A DNA stretch of 64,000 nucleotides, taken from positions 310,001 through 374,000 of the forward strand of contig JAHBXO010000001.1 in assembly GCA_019636445.1 (NCBI GenBank), in the 5' to 3' direction. This stretch comes from Gemmataceae bacterium. GTDB lineage: Bacteria > Planctomycetota > Planctomycetia > Gemmatales > Gemmataceae. Within the stretch, counting starts at the first letter, position 1. Each line of letters begins with the position of its first letter. Under the pieces are notes generated by a model, which saw only the letters and a program-made list of their open reading frames with translations, was not told the DNA's origin and searched no databases. Below, in pieces: positions 1 to 8,098 of this stretch. Made by a program: the position numbers and the translations under genes.

Positions 1-529
1 TGCCGTTCAACTCCCGCTGCGCCACCTGCTGCAACGCCGACTTCGCATTGTTGTTGATCGCGTCCCCGGCCACGGCGTCGATCTCCGGCTCGACGAAATC
101 CAGCACGAATTCCTTCACCGTGTCCCAGCCGCCATCGAGGAAGATCGCCGCCACCAGCGACTCGAAGGCGTCCGCCAGCAGGTTCTGCGGAATGTCCCCG
201 CGGTTCTCCATCCCCTTGCCGAGGATCAGGTACCGCCCGAGTCCGAGTTCCTCGCTGAACTTCGCGCAGGTCTTCCGGCTGACGACGACGGACTTCACCT
301 TCGTCATGTCGCCTTCCTGATAGTCCGGAAAGCGGTGGTAGAGCAGTTCGCAGGTGACGAGGCCGAGAACGCTGTCGCCGAGGAATTCGAGGCGTTCGTT
401 CGAGGCGGAGCGGGTGTTGGCACCGGACGTGTGCGTCAGCGCCGCCTTGAGAAGTTCGAGGCGCTGGAACCGGTAGCCGATGGTCTCCTGGCATTCCTCG
501 AGGATCGCCCGGTATTTCGTGGTCGGCAT
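1..529 (-). CDS. rnc: Ribonuclease III (3' end cut by window edge)
   Basis: Endoribonuclease that cleaves double-stranded RNA in rRNA and mRNA maturation. The visible 176 residues cover the catalytic endonuclease domain. The signature NERLEFLGDS lies near residues 43-52, and the second acidic cluster (LLADAFESLVAAIFLDGG) carries the Asp/Glu that bind Mg2+. The C-terminal double-stranded RNA-binding domain should lie beyond base 1. The ATG at 527-529 gives the usual short leader before the first helix. It sits 72 bases downstream of the CCA-adding enzyme gene on the same strand, so the two RNA-processing genes may be co-transcribed. Family assignment is secure; only the C-terminus is unseen. 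Confidence 0.93.
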   Translation of the reverse strand, partial: MPTTKYRAILEECQETIGYRFQRLELLKAALTHTSGANTRSASNERLEFLGDSVLGLVTCELLYHRFPDYQEGDMTKVKSVVVSRKTCAKFSEELGLGRYLILGKGMENRGDIPQNLLADAFESLVAAIFLDGGWDTVKEFVLDFVEPEIDAVAGDAINNNAKSALQQVAQRELNG

Positions 530-601
530 CGCTGGTCAGTCGCGCGGATCGGGGAGAGGATTCGGGGTCATCGTACATGAAAACGGCGTGAAGGCCACGC
601 G

Positions 602-1786
602 CTAGCCGCGGACGAACGCCTCGGCGTCGGCGCGCGTCGTCAGTTCGCCGTCGAGTTGCTTGCGGCGCACGTCGTCGAGGATGGTCTTGAACTTCGGCCC
701 CGGCTTCCAGCCCATCGCGACGAGGTCGTTGCCGGTGAGCAGCGGCGGCGGATCGAGAACGTCCGGCGGCGTCGTGCGCAGCAGGTGCGAGCACTGTTCG
801 GCATCTTCGAAGCGGCCTTCGGCGCGCATCAGGGCGAGCAGATCGCCGATGCCGGGATGGGTCAGCAGCGGGTGGCGTTCGCTGGGCCGCAGGTGGGATG
901 CGTTCCGCAGGCCGGCGCGATTCGCCACGAGCCACTCGATCCGGTCCTTCTCGTCGTTCGAGAGTTTCAGCCGGCGCGCGATCTGGCCGGCGACCGCTTT
1001 CCCGACCGGCAGGAGCAGCGTGGCGAACGCGAGTGGAAACGGCGCATCCACGGACAGGCCGGCGAGGAGCTTCGAATCGATGCGCTGCACTTCGGGCAGG
1101 ATCGGGGTCAGCAAGTCGAAGTCGGCGAGCAGTTCCGCGCCGCGGACGCGGTTCCGGTGGGCGAGGATCTTGCGCAGCTCCTCCGCGATGCGCTCGGCGC
1201 TGACGGCCTGAATCTGCGGCGCCATCGCCGTCGCGGCATCCCGCGTCGCGGGATCGATCGTCAGTTCGAAGCGCGCCGCGATGCGGACGGCGCGCAGGAT
1301 GCGGAGCTTATCCTCGGAAAATCGCGCCACCGGATCGCCGATGGCGCGCAGGACTTTCGCCTGGAGGTCATCCTGCCCGCCGACGTAGTCGATGACTTCG
1401 TTCCGGACCGGATCGAAGAAGAGGCCGTTGATGGTGAAGTCGCGGCGCTGGGCGTCCTCCTCCGGCGAGCTGAACGTGACGGTGTCGGGTCGTCGGCCGT
1501 CGGTGTACGTGCCGTCGTTGCGAAAGGTGGCGACCTGCACCTTGAGCCATTCGCCGTCGGGTCCGCGCGGGCCGAGGACTTCGACGACGCCGAACGCCGC
1601 GCCGACCGCGACACAGCGCCGGAAGAGCGCCTTCACCTGTTCCGGCGTGGCGTCGGACGCGACGTCGTAATCCTGCGGTTCGAGGCCGAGTAGTTCGTCG
1701 CGCACGCAGCCGCCGGCCCAGAGTGCACGAAACCCCGCGCCTTGGAGCCGGCGAACCACATCGATGGCGAACTCGCGCTCGGTCAT
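602..1786 (-). CDS. cca: CCA tRNA nucleotidyltransferase / poly(A) polymerase family protein
   Basis: Class II nucleotidyltransferase of the CCA-adding/poly(A) polymerase superfamily, 394 residues. The head domain has GGCVRD (25-30), which positions the nucleotide, and DYDVAS (39-44) with the two metal-binding Asp residues. These are followed by RRDFTINGLFFDP and the neck motif RILRAVRIAARF with ERIAEELRKIL, which recognise the tRNA acceptor end. No HD phosphohydrolase motif is evident at the C-terminus. CCA addition versus poly(A) addition cannot be separated by eye, so the symbol is provisional. It lies downstream of the DUF1559 gene, separated by a palindromic repeat, and upstream of rnc. 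Confidence 0.9.
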   Translation of the reverse strand: MTEREFAIDVVRRLQGAGFRALWAGGCVRDELLGLEPQDYDVASDATPEQVKALFRRCVAVGAAFGVVEVLGPRGPDGEWLKVQVATFRNDGTYTDGRRPDTVTFSSPEEDAQRRDFTINGLFFDPVRNEVIDYVGGQDDLQAKVLRAIGDPVARFSEDKLRILRAVRIAARFELTIDPATRDAATAMAPQIQAVSAERIAEELRKILAHRNRVRGAELLADFDLLTPILPEVQRIDSKLLAGLSVDAPFPLAFATLLLPVGKAVAGQIARRLKLSNDEKDRIEWLVANRAGLRNASHLRPSERHPLLTHPGIGDLLALMRAEGRFEDAEQCSHLLRTTPPDVLDPPPLLTGNDLVAMGWKPGPKFKTILDDVRRKQLDGELTTRADAEAFVRG

Positions 1787-1809
1787 GAAGGCATTCTAAG
1801 TAGAAGAAG

Positions 1810-1909
1810 TTTAGCCGCAGATGAACGCAGAGAAACGCAGATCAGAAAATCTGATTTCTTAAAAATCACTTGTCCGATCTGCGTTTCTCTGCGTTCATTT
1901 GCGGCTAAA
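1810..1909. repeat. Long inverted repeat (CCGCAGATGAACGCAG family)
   Basis: Two 34-base arms (1810-1843 and 1876-1909) are reverse complements with one mismatch, separated by 32 bases. The unit is built from near-repeats of the type ACGCAGAGAAACGCAG. It fills the gap between the DUF1559 stop codon and the start of the nucleotidyltransferase gene, so a minus-strand transcript would fold it into a long stem. Related arms occur at 11440-11532, 16831-17378 and 38611-38703, indicating a dispersed family. Confidence 0.85.
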
Positions 1910-1914
1910 TCTTC

Positions 1915-2949
1915 TCAATCACCCGAATAGGGGACCGTGGTGTCGGCGAGGAAGCCGAGCTGGAACTTGTCCCGCGCCGTGTTCCATGTGGTCTGGTCGA
2001 ACGGCGCGACGCTGGGTTTGTCCACGGGCGAGCGCGTTTCGACGTGGCCGTCGACGAACGCGACGTTCGCGAGTTTGCCGGCGTAGCGGAAGTGCGTGGC
2101 TATCAGCCCGAAGGGCGAGATGGCGAAGGTCTGCCCGGGGGCCGTGAACGCCGTCGGGGGCACCAGCAGGTGCGGCGAGCCGAAGTAGCCGCCGAACGGT
2201 TCCTCCAGCGTGCCGTTGGATTTGAGCAGGACGGTCTCCGTGAACAAGAACGTACTGGACGTGGCGAAGTGGAGGATCTTGCGATCGGCGACGTGCCGGT
2301 TGTAGGCGTAGCCGGCGGTCAGGCCGTTATACACCGGACTGATCGGGAACGCCTCGAACTTCGGGCAGGTCGTGATCTTGGTGTTGTTCTCGTAATAGTT
2401 GGTGAGGATGCCGGTGCGCGGATCGGTCGCGATCACGTTGAAGGGCGAACTCGTGGCGCTGACGGTGCTGCCGAACCAGTACCGCCCGTTCGGCCAGGCC
2501 ACCTTGGTGTCCGTGTGGGGTGGGAGTTTCTCGAAGGCGCCCTCGTAGTTCATGACGGCGAGCGTGAGCTGGCGCAGGTTGTTCTGCCCCTTGATGCGGG
2601 CCGCGGCTTCGCGGACCTTCTGGACGGCGGGGAGCAGCAGGCCGATCAGGACCGCGATGATCGCGATCACGACGAGCAACTCGATGAGCGTGAAGGCCGC
2701 CCTGTGGCGCTCCCCGAACGCGAGGGCCGCCCTCTTACTCCCTCCCCCTTGAAGGGGGAGGGCCGGGGTGGGGGTGAAGGGAAGCGCGGGAACCTCATTG
2801 GATTCGCCACCTCCCACCCTAACCCTCCCCCCCAAGGGGGGAGGGGACAAGAAATCGGACGGCGAACCATTGAACTGAAACGACGGACGGACACACGACG
2901 TGCGCACGGAAGACCCTTTCTGCCAGGACGGGCAGGAAATGGAGCGCAA
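1915..2949 (-). CDS. DUF1559 domain-containing prepilin-like protein (start uncertain, repeat in 5' part)
   Basis: DUF1559 proteins are abundant planctomycete type IV pilin-like or pseudopilin-like proteins of mostly unknown role. The hallmark [20 protein letters not shown] is present, an N-terminal methylation motif and hydrophobic helix. It is followed by [12 protein letters not shown] and by FVDGHV near the C-terminus. In this frame the motif is preceded by about 85 residues, many encoded by a palindromic repeat (2737-2852), and the only upstream start is a TTG at 2949. An ATG at 2868-2870 reading MVRRPIS, a typical beginning for such proteins, lies in another frame. The original start may therefore have been displaced when the repeat arrived. 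A cobalamin riboswitch lies directly upstream on the same strand. Confidence 0.75.
   Translation of the reverse strand: MRSISCPSWQKGSSVRTSCVRPSFQFNGSPSDFLSPPPLGGRVRVGGGESNEVPALPFTPTPALPLQGGGSKRAALAFGERHRAAFTLIELLVVIAIIAVLIGLLLPAVQKVREAAARIKGQNNLRQLTLAVMNYEGAFEKLPPHTDTKVAWPNGRYWFGSTVSATSSPFNVIATDPRTGILTNYYENNTKITTCPKFEAFPISPVYNGLTAGYAYNRHVADRKILHFATSSTFLFTETVLLKSNGTLEEPFGGYFGSPHLLVPPTAFTAPGQTFAISPFGLIATHFRYAGKLANVAFVDGHVETRSPVDKPSVAPFDQTTWNTARDKFQLGFLADTTVPYSGD
2737..2852. repeat. Palindromic repeat element (CCTCCCCCTTGAAGGGGGAGG family)
   Basis: Two G/C-run hairpins, near 2740-2775 and 2815-2852, bracket about 40 unique bases. The same paired hairpins occur in opposite orientation at 17140-17258. 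The copy lies within the 5' coding part of the DUF1559 gene. A 9-base direct repeat, GGCCGCCCT, is found at 2695-2703 and 2725-2733 beside it. Confidence 0.8.
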
Positions 2950-3040
2950 GCGGTCCGGCAGCGGCAGTCCGCCGGTACATACCGACGGAAAGAACGGTCT
3001 GCACGGTAGCCTGGGACCGAGGCTCCGATCGACGCCACGA

Positions 3041-3190
3041 CAGGCAGGTCTTCTGGCTTACGGCTTCACAAGGTCGGGCGGCCTTCCCGCGGATCGTTCC
3101 GCAGTGGCAAAGTGCCCGGACCTCTCGCCGATTACAGCAGCGGCCCTGCGCCGGATTCCCACCGGCTTCCCTTTTCATCGCGCGAGGCGA
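3041..3190 (-). promoter_or_regulatory. Cobalamin (B12) riboswitch
   Basis: Read on the minus strand, the segment shows the conserved cobalamin aptamer parts in order. GGGAAGCCGGTG and AATCCGGCGC (about 3171-3145) come first, then CGCTGCTGTAAT, then GCCACTG (about 3105), then GGGAAGG. The B12 box AAGCCAGAAGACCTGCC closes it (3059-3043). This architecture is diagnostic of the Rfam cobalamin family. The 3' end lies about 90 bases before the TTG start and about 170 before the ATG of the DUF1559 region. A small hairpin (AGCCT...AGGCT, near 3008-3026) could be part of an expression platform. The 5' limit is approximate. Confidence 0.92.
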
Positions 3191-3304
3191 ACGCCTCGGC
3201 ACGAACCTGTCGGGATGCGAAAGAGATAGGAGGAACGGGATTCGATTCAAGTCGTGGGCCTGATGGGCCGATGAAACGAAGTGCGGAAGCCTTGGTACGA
3301 CACC

Positions 3305-3496
3305 ATGCGGGCGATAGGGCTAATCCTGCTCCTCACTTTGTCCGGCTGTGCCTGGACGCCGAAGCCGTACGCCGACGATCCGCTCATCCGCACGAAGAAG
3401 GCCCTACCCGGCGATCCCTACGCGGTGCCGGAGCCGAAGCTGGTGGAGCCGCCGGCCCCGCCCGAACCGCCGGCCGAGCGCGTTGCGAACGTTTAG
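3305..3496 (+). CDS. Small lipoprotein
   Basis: A 63-residue protein with a hydrophobic N-terminus ending in a lipobox, LTLSGC at about residues 9-14, so it should be acylated at that Cys. The mature part is Pro-rich (PEPKLVEPPAPPEPP) and probably extended. A GTG at 3281 would add eight residues; the ATG at 3305 places the signal sequence normally and is preferred. It is transcribed away from the riboswitch. No function can be assigned. Confidence 0.6.
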   Translation: MRAIGLILLLTLSGCAWTPKPYADDPLIRTKKALPGDPYAVPEPKLVEPPAPPEPPAERVANV

Positions 3497-3520
3497 TGGT
3501 GCACTGGAATCGACAACGAA

Positions 3521-3558
3521 TTGTTTAGCGCGAGGCGGAGTCTTCGGAGCCGAGCGCG
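3521..3558 (+). repeat. Dispersed GC-rich repeat (GAGGCGGAG...CGGAGCCGAGCGCG)
   Basis: Nearly identical to 27610-27648 and, in reverse orientation, to 25421-25457. The shared core is TTGTTTAGCGGCGAGGCGGA followed by CTTCGGAGCCGAGCGCG. The copy sits between two converging genes. Confidence 0.7.
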
Positions 3559-3563
3559 GACTC

Positions 3564-4238
3564 TCACAAATAACAATCCGCCGCCGCGCGGGTGTAGGTC
3601 GATTCCAATTCCACGTCGACGATGAGTTCATCGCCCAACGCCAGCGGCATCGTGGGAAGTTCCTGATCGACCACGAGCGATCGCTTCCAAAGCCCCAGCA
3701 TCCGACCGCCGGTCGCGGCAGTCGCGCCGACGCGGTAACTGACCACCGCCGGCGCGGGAAGGCTCGGCGAGTCGGATTGCAGCGCGGCCGCGATCGCTTG
3801 GGAGAACCCGAAGTCGATCGGTCGGCGATGGACGTCCACGAGCATCAGGTGAACGCCGGCGCGCAAGTACGCGACGTAGCGATTCGCGTACTGCTCGCGC
3901 GACGCCGGGCGGTCCTTGTTCCGCGGCGACACCAGTTCCAGCGCGGCGACCATCCGCCCGTCCTTCTCGACCTGGACGATCGCGTCTTCTTCCAAAGTGG
4001 CCACGGCCGATTCCCAATCCGGTTCCCGACTCGCGGCGGTCGTGGAGGAATGCGTCCCGTTCGTGACCGCCACGTCCGGCTTCACCGAGAGTGGACCGAT
4101 CGCGACGAATGGGCTGGATCCGATGACGGCGCGAAAGCCCGGCGGCAACCGCGACCGCAGCGATCGCGCGATCTCGGTCATCCAATAGATGTGCAGCCCT
4201 TCCCAGCCGGGCCGATCCGTCCAATCGTGCAATGGCAT
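3564..4238 (-). CDS. DUF4058 family protein
   Basis: A 224-residue protein beginning MPLHDWTDRPGW, the characteristic opening of DUF4058 proteins of planctomycetes and cyanobacteria. These are often compared with PD-(D/E)XK nuclease-like folds such as Uma2. Conserved-looking blocks include VVALELVSPRNKDRPASRE, where E...SP.NK resembles the nuclease-like core, and DLVDVHRRP-like segments (LMLVDVHRRP). The biochemical role of the family is not established. It stands alone between two repeats. Confidence 0.8.
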   Translation of the reverse strand: MPLHDWTDRPGWEGLHIYWMTEIARSLRSRLPPGFRAVIGSSPFVAIGPLSVKPDVAVTNGTHSSTTAASREPDWESAVATLEEDAIVQVEKDGRMVAALELVSPRNKDRPASREQYANRYVAYLRAGVHLMLVDVHRRPIDFGFSQAIAAALQSDSPSLPAPAVVSYRVGATAATGGRMLGLWKRSLVVDQELPTMPLALGDELIVDVELESTYTRAAADCYL

Positions 4239-4312
4239 GATGCTCTCGTCATTCCCGAAGACATCATTTTACCACTTACCACAAACTCATGATGAGTCGG
4301 ATAATGGTTTTC

Positions 4313-4396
4313 CTGCTCCGAAGGAGCAGAGGAGTGTAGCTACGGGTTTCGCTTCGCTTCACCCGTGGCTACACTCCGCGGCCCCATCCGGGGCCG
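4313..4396. repeat. Cluster of three hairpins (composite repeat)
   Basis: Three adjacent perfect or near-perfect palindromes. CTGCTCCGAAGGAGCAG spans 4313-4329. A 16-base stem (GAGTGTAGCTACGGGT and its complement) spans 4332-4376, with a loop of short TTCGC-type repeats. CGGCCCCATCCGGGGCCG spans 4379-4396. The cluster lies just after the prolyl oligopeptidase stop codon and may also help end transcription, although no T-run follows. Confidence 0.8.
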
Positions 4397-4400
4397 AATA

Positions 4401-6542
4401 CTACTTCACCTCCACCACCTTCATCCCCAAATTCTTCACGAGGAACGCCCACTGGTCGGCGGTCTCCTCGATCACCTTCGCCGTCGGCTTGCCGGCGCCG
4501 TGCCCAGCTTTCGTCTCGATCCGCGCCAGCACCGGCGCCTCGCCCGCCTGGCAGTACTGGATCATCGCCGTGAACTTGAAGCTGTGCCCCGGCACCACGC
4601 GGTCGTCGGTGTCGGCGGTCGTCACCAGCGTCGGCGGATATTTCACGCCCGGCTTCAGGTTGTGGTACGGGCTGTAGGCGACGAGCGCCTTGAACTCCTC
4701 GGGGTTGTCGCTGCTGCCGTAGTCGTCGGTCCAGAAGCGGCCGGCGGTGAACTTCTGGAAGCGGAGCATGTCCATGACGCCGACGGCGGGCAGGCAGGCG
4801 CCGAAGAGGTCGGGCCGTTGAACGAGGCACGCGCCGACGAGCAGGCCGCCGTTGCTGCCGCCCTGGATGCCAATCTTCTTCGGTTGCGTGTACTTCTCCT
4901 TCACGAGATACTCGGCGGCGCCGATGAAGTCGTCGAAGACGTTCTGCTTCTGGAGCTTGGTGCCGGCGCGGTGCCACTTGTCGCCGTACTCGCCGCCGCC
5001 GCGGAGGTTCGCCACGGCGAGGATGCCGCCCATCTCCATCCATTGCAGGCGGCTGGTCGAGAACGCCGGCGTCATGGAGATGTTGAACCCGCCATATCCG
5101 TAGAGAAGCACGGGGTTCGAGCCGTCCTTCTTCAACCCCTTCTTGTGGGAGAGGAACATCGGCACCTTCGTGCCGTCCTTGCTGGGGTAGAAGACCTGCT
5201 CGACGACATAGTCGGCGGGGTCGAACTTTACCTTGGAGGATCGGTAGAGTTTGCTCTCACCGGTCGCCAGGTCGTAGCGGTAGATGCTCGGCGGCGTGGT
5301 GTAGCTCGTGAAGGTGTAGAACGTCTCGGTTTCGGTGCGCTTGCCGCCGAAGCCGCCGGCGGAGCCGATGCCGGGCAGAGGCAGGTCGCGGACGAACTTG
5401 CCGGCGAGATCGTGGATCTTCACGACGGTCTTGGCGTCCTTCAGGTAGCTGACGATCAGCCGGTCGCCGACCATGCCGACGCTTTGGATCACGTCCTCGG
5501 CTTCGGGGATGATCGTCTTGGGTTCCTTGGGGTTCGCGAGGTCGATGGCGACGATCTGGTACTTCGGCGCATCGAAGTCGGTCTGGAAATAGAACTTCGA
5601 GCCGACGTTGTCGATGAAGCTCCACTTGTTAGTGTGGTTGTCGATCAGCTCTTCGATCTTGCCGTGGGGTTCGTTCAAGTCCTTGTACGCGATCCGGACC
5701 TTGCGGCTGGTGGTACCATCGCCGATGCTGACGATGAGGTAGCGGCCGTCGTCGGTGACGCCGCCGGTGATGGTCCAGCGGGGATTCTCGGGGCGTTCGT
5801 AGACGAGCTTGTCGTCGGCCTGAGGCGTGCCGAGTGCGTGGAAGTAGAGCTTCTGGTTTTCGTTGAGGCTCTGGAACGCGGCTCCCTTCGCGGGTTCGGG
5901 GAATCGGCTGTAGTAGATTCCCTTGCCGTCCTTCGACCAGGATGCGCCGGAGAACTTCGTCCATTTGAGTTCATCCGGCAGGGTCTGGCCGGTGGCGATG
6001 TCGAGGACCTTCCAGGTGACCCAGTCGGAGCCGGCGTCCGCGAGGCCGTACGCGGCGAGTTTCGCGTCGTGGCTGACGGAGAACCCGGCGAGCGCGACGG
6101 TGCCGTCCTTGCTGAGCTTGTTCGGATCGAGCAGCACGCGCGGCTCGGCTTCCAGCGAGTCCTGGACGTACAGCACGCTCTGGTTCTGCAACCCGTCGTT
6201 CTTGCTGAAAAAGTACTTGCCGCCTTCCTTCGAGGGAGCGGAGTATTTCTCGAAGTTGAAGAGGTCGGTGATTCGCTTCTTGATGTAGTTCCGTTCGGGA
6301 ATGGCTTCCAGGTAGGCGTTGGTGACCTTGTTCTGGGCTTCGACCCACTCGGCGACTTCCTTCGAGACGCGCACGTCGTCTTCGAGCCAACGATACGGAT
6401 CGGGAACTTTCGTCCCGTGGTAGTCGTCAACCTGTTCGACCTTCTTGGTCTCCGGGTACTTCACGCGCGGCTCCTGGGCAACGGCGACGAGCGCCCCGCC
6501 GGCGAGGACGGCGGCGGCAAGGGAACGAAGGCGGTTCGGCAT
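4401..6542 (-). CDS. Prolyl oligopeptidase (S9 family), exported
   Basis: Serine peptidase cleaving after proline in short peptides, 713 residues, matching the usual 680-730. A signal peptide (about residues 1-22, ending AVAQ) points to export. The N-terminal part PETKKVEQVDDYHG..VPDPYRWLEDD is the family hallmark, followed by the seven-bladed propeller and the alpha/beta-hydrolase domain. The catalytic triad can be placed: Ser563 in GGSNGG, Asp646 in DTDDRV, and His681 in AGHGAGKP. The spacing matches S9A enzymes. It appears monocistronic, and a hairpin cluster follows the stop. Confidence 0.95.
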   Translation of the reverse strand: MPNRLRSLAAAVLAGGALVAVAQEPRVKYPETKKVEQVDDYHGTKVPDPYRWLEDDVRVSKEVAEWVEAQNKVTNAYLEAIPERNYIKKRITDLFNFEKYSAPSKEGGKYFFSKNDGLQNQSVLYVQDSLEAEPRVLLDPNKLSKDGTVALAGFSVSHDAKLAAYGLADAGSDWVTWKVLDIATGQTLPDELKWTKFSGASWSKDGKGIYYSRFPEPAKGAAFQSLNENQKLYFHALGTPQADDKLVYERPENPRWTITGGVTDDGRYLIVSIGDGTTSRKVRIAYKDLNEPHGKIEELIDNHTNKWSFIDNVGSKFYFQTDFDAPKYQIVAIDLANPKEPKTIIPEAEDVIQSVGMVGDRLIVSYLKDAKTVVKIHDLAGKFVRDLPLPGIGSAGGFGGKRTETETFYTFTSYTTPPSIYRYDLATGESKLYRSSKVKFDPADYVVEQVFYPSKDGTKVPMFLSHKKGLKKDGSNPVLLYGYGGFNISMTPAFSTSRLQWMEMGGILAVANLRGGGEYGDKWHRAGTKLQKQNVFDDFIGAAEYLVKEKYTQPKKIGIQGGSNGGLLVGACLVQRPDLFGACLPAVGVMDMLRFQKFTAGRFWTDDYGSSDNPEEFKALVAYSPYHNLKPGVKYPPTLVTTADTDDRVVPGHSFKFTAMIQYCQAGEAPVLARIETKAGHGAGKPTAKVIEETADQWAFLVKNLGMKVVEVK

Positions 6543-6684
6543 GTTCCGAATCTCCGAATGGGAACGGGTGTGCGGCGACTCGTCGGGACGGATTCGAGAC
6601 GGAAAAGAACAATTATGGCGATTTCCGCGACACCCGTGTGGTAATTTGTAGCGAAAGCGCTGGAAGGTCTGGACGCGCCGGTTC

Positions 6685-6714
6685 TTGCGTGGGTATCATT
6701 CTTTTAGTTATACT
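6685..6714 (+). promoter_or_regulatory. Sigma-70-type promoter for the Ser/Thr kinase gene
   Basis: TTGCGT (6685-6690), an 18-base spacer, and TATACT (6709-6714) lie in a locally AT-rich stretch within GC-rich surroundings. The predicted start would leave a leader of about 25 bases before the ATG at 6747. Confidence 0.55.
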
Positions 6715-6746
6715 AGCAATAGCCCACCCGAACCCGCCGTTCTATC

Positions 6747-8096
6747 ATGTCCACACGCAGCGCTCCGTCGGCCGCGGTTCCGGACGAAACCATGCCTCAG
6801 GGTCCGTCGATGAACACCGACGAAACGAAGGACCAACCCCGAAAGCCCGATCCCGCAACGGAGATGCCTGCTTTTGGTCCCCCCAAGAAGACCGGGGAAC
6901 TCGGCACACTCGGCAAGTACCGCATCCTGAAGGAACTCGGCCGCGGCGGCATGGGCGGCATCTATCTTGGCTACGATGAACGCCTCAAGCGCCGCACCGC
7001 CATCAAGGTGATGCTGCCGAAGTTCGCGGAGAACGCCTCCGCCAAGGAACGCTTCAACCGCGAGGCCCTCGCCGCCGCGCAGATCAAGCACGACAACATC
7101 GTCGTCATCTACGACTGTGACGAGTGGAACAACATCCCGTACATCGCGATGGAGTATCTCGTCGGCGCCTCGCTCGACGACTTCCTCAAGAAGAACCCGG
7201 TCACCGGCATTTCGCAGGCGCTGCGCGTCGGCAAGGAGATCCTCTCCGCCCTCGGCGTCGCCCACAAGATGGGCGTCGCCCACCGCGACATCAAGCCCAG
7301 CAACATCTGGCTCGAAGCGCCCCTCGGCAAGGCCAAGGTGCTCGATTTCGGCCTCGTGAAATGGCTCAACCCCCTCGACGAGGCCAAGCTCACCACCAGC
7401 GGCGCGATCATCGGCTCCCCCGCGTACATGTCCCCGGAGCAGGCGCGCGGCGGCAAGATCGACCACCGCACCGACATCTTCAGCATGGGCGCGGTCATGT
7501 ACCGCATGGTCACGGGGCAACTGCCCTTCCAGGGCGACAACCTGATGGACCTGCTGATGGCGCTCGGCGGCAAGGACCCGACGCCGATCCTCCAGATCAA
7601 TCCGAAGGTGCCCGAGCAACTGGCTCAACTGATTCACAAGATGCTGGAGAAGAACCCCGACAATCGCCCCCAGAAGGCGGAAGACATCGCCATGGAGATG
7701 GCGAAGATCGCCGACAAGCGCCAGGCGGGGCAATCGAACTTCAACCTGCCCAAGGGCGAAGTGATGCGATCGACGGCGCCGGTGGCGTACACCACCTCCG
7801 GCACCGCCGTCGTCGCGCCGATCCAGGTCGCCCCGCAGGAGGAGAGCGCGTTCGACCACCTCGAGGAGAGCGATCCGAACGCCCGATCCCGCATGGGCGG
7901 CACCACGCTGCCGGGCACTCCGGCGCGCGAGGCGACCACGATCTCCGGCGGCCCGACGCACGAGGCCACGCGCCTGCCGCTGGTCGTCGCGCCGAAGCCG
8001 CCGCTGCAGAATCCGAAGGTGCTCATCGGCATGATCGCCGCGATCTTCGTGCTTGTCTTCGCGCTGACCGTGGTGGCGGTGAAGTTGCTGCGGTGA
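6747..8096 (+). CDS. Serine/threonine protein kinase, membrane anchored
   Basis: Hanks-type kinase of 449 residues. Motifs: glycine loop GRGGMGG (65-71), catalytic Lys87 in AIKVM, HRDIKPSN (179-186), DFG (200-202) and SPAYMSPEQ (224-232). The kinase domain occupies roughly residues 58-320. A Pro/Thr-rich linker follows, then one C-terminal membrane helix (about 424-447, ending VVAVKLLR). There is almost no extracytoplasmic sensor domain beyond that helix. The first 50 residues are polar and low in complexity. In-frame ATGs at 6792 and 6810 are alternative starts, because no clear ribosome binding site precedes 6747. Likely a cytoplasm-facing signalling kinase; targets unknown. Confidence 0.93.
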   Translation: MSTRSAPSAAVPDETMPQGPSMNTDETKDQPRKPDPATEMPAFGPPKKTGELGTLGKYRILKELGRGGMGGIYLGYDERLKRRTAIKVMLPKFAENASAKERFNREALAAAQIKHDNIVVIYDCDEWNNIPYIAMEYLVGASLDDFLKKNPVTGISQALRVGKEILSALGVAHKMGVAHRDIKPSNIWLEAPLGKAKVLDFGLVKWLNPLDEAKLTTSGAIIGSPAYMSPEQARGGKIDHRTDIFSMGAVMYRMVTGQLPFQGDNLMDLLMALGGKDPTPILQINPKVPEQLAQLIHKMLEKNPDNRPQKAEDIAMEMAKIADKRQAGQSNFNLPKGEVMRSTAPVAYTTSGTAVVAPIQVAPQEESAFDHLEESDPNARSRMGGTTLPGTPAREATTISGGPTHEATRLPLVVAPKPPLQNPKVLIGMIAAIFVLVFALTVVAVKLLR

Positions 8097-8098
8097 GG

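Noticed and set aside
4365..6644. A 759-codon plus-strand reading frame opposite prolyl oligopeptidase
   Set aside because: It is the complement of a gene with a complete catalytic triad and signal peptide; its own translation is Arg/Asp/Val-rich with no recognisable motif, typical of antisense frames in GC-rich coding DNA.
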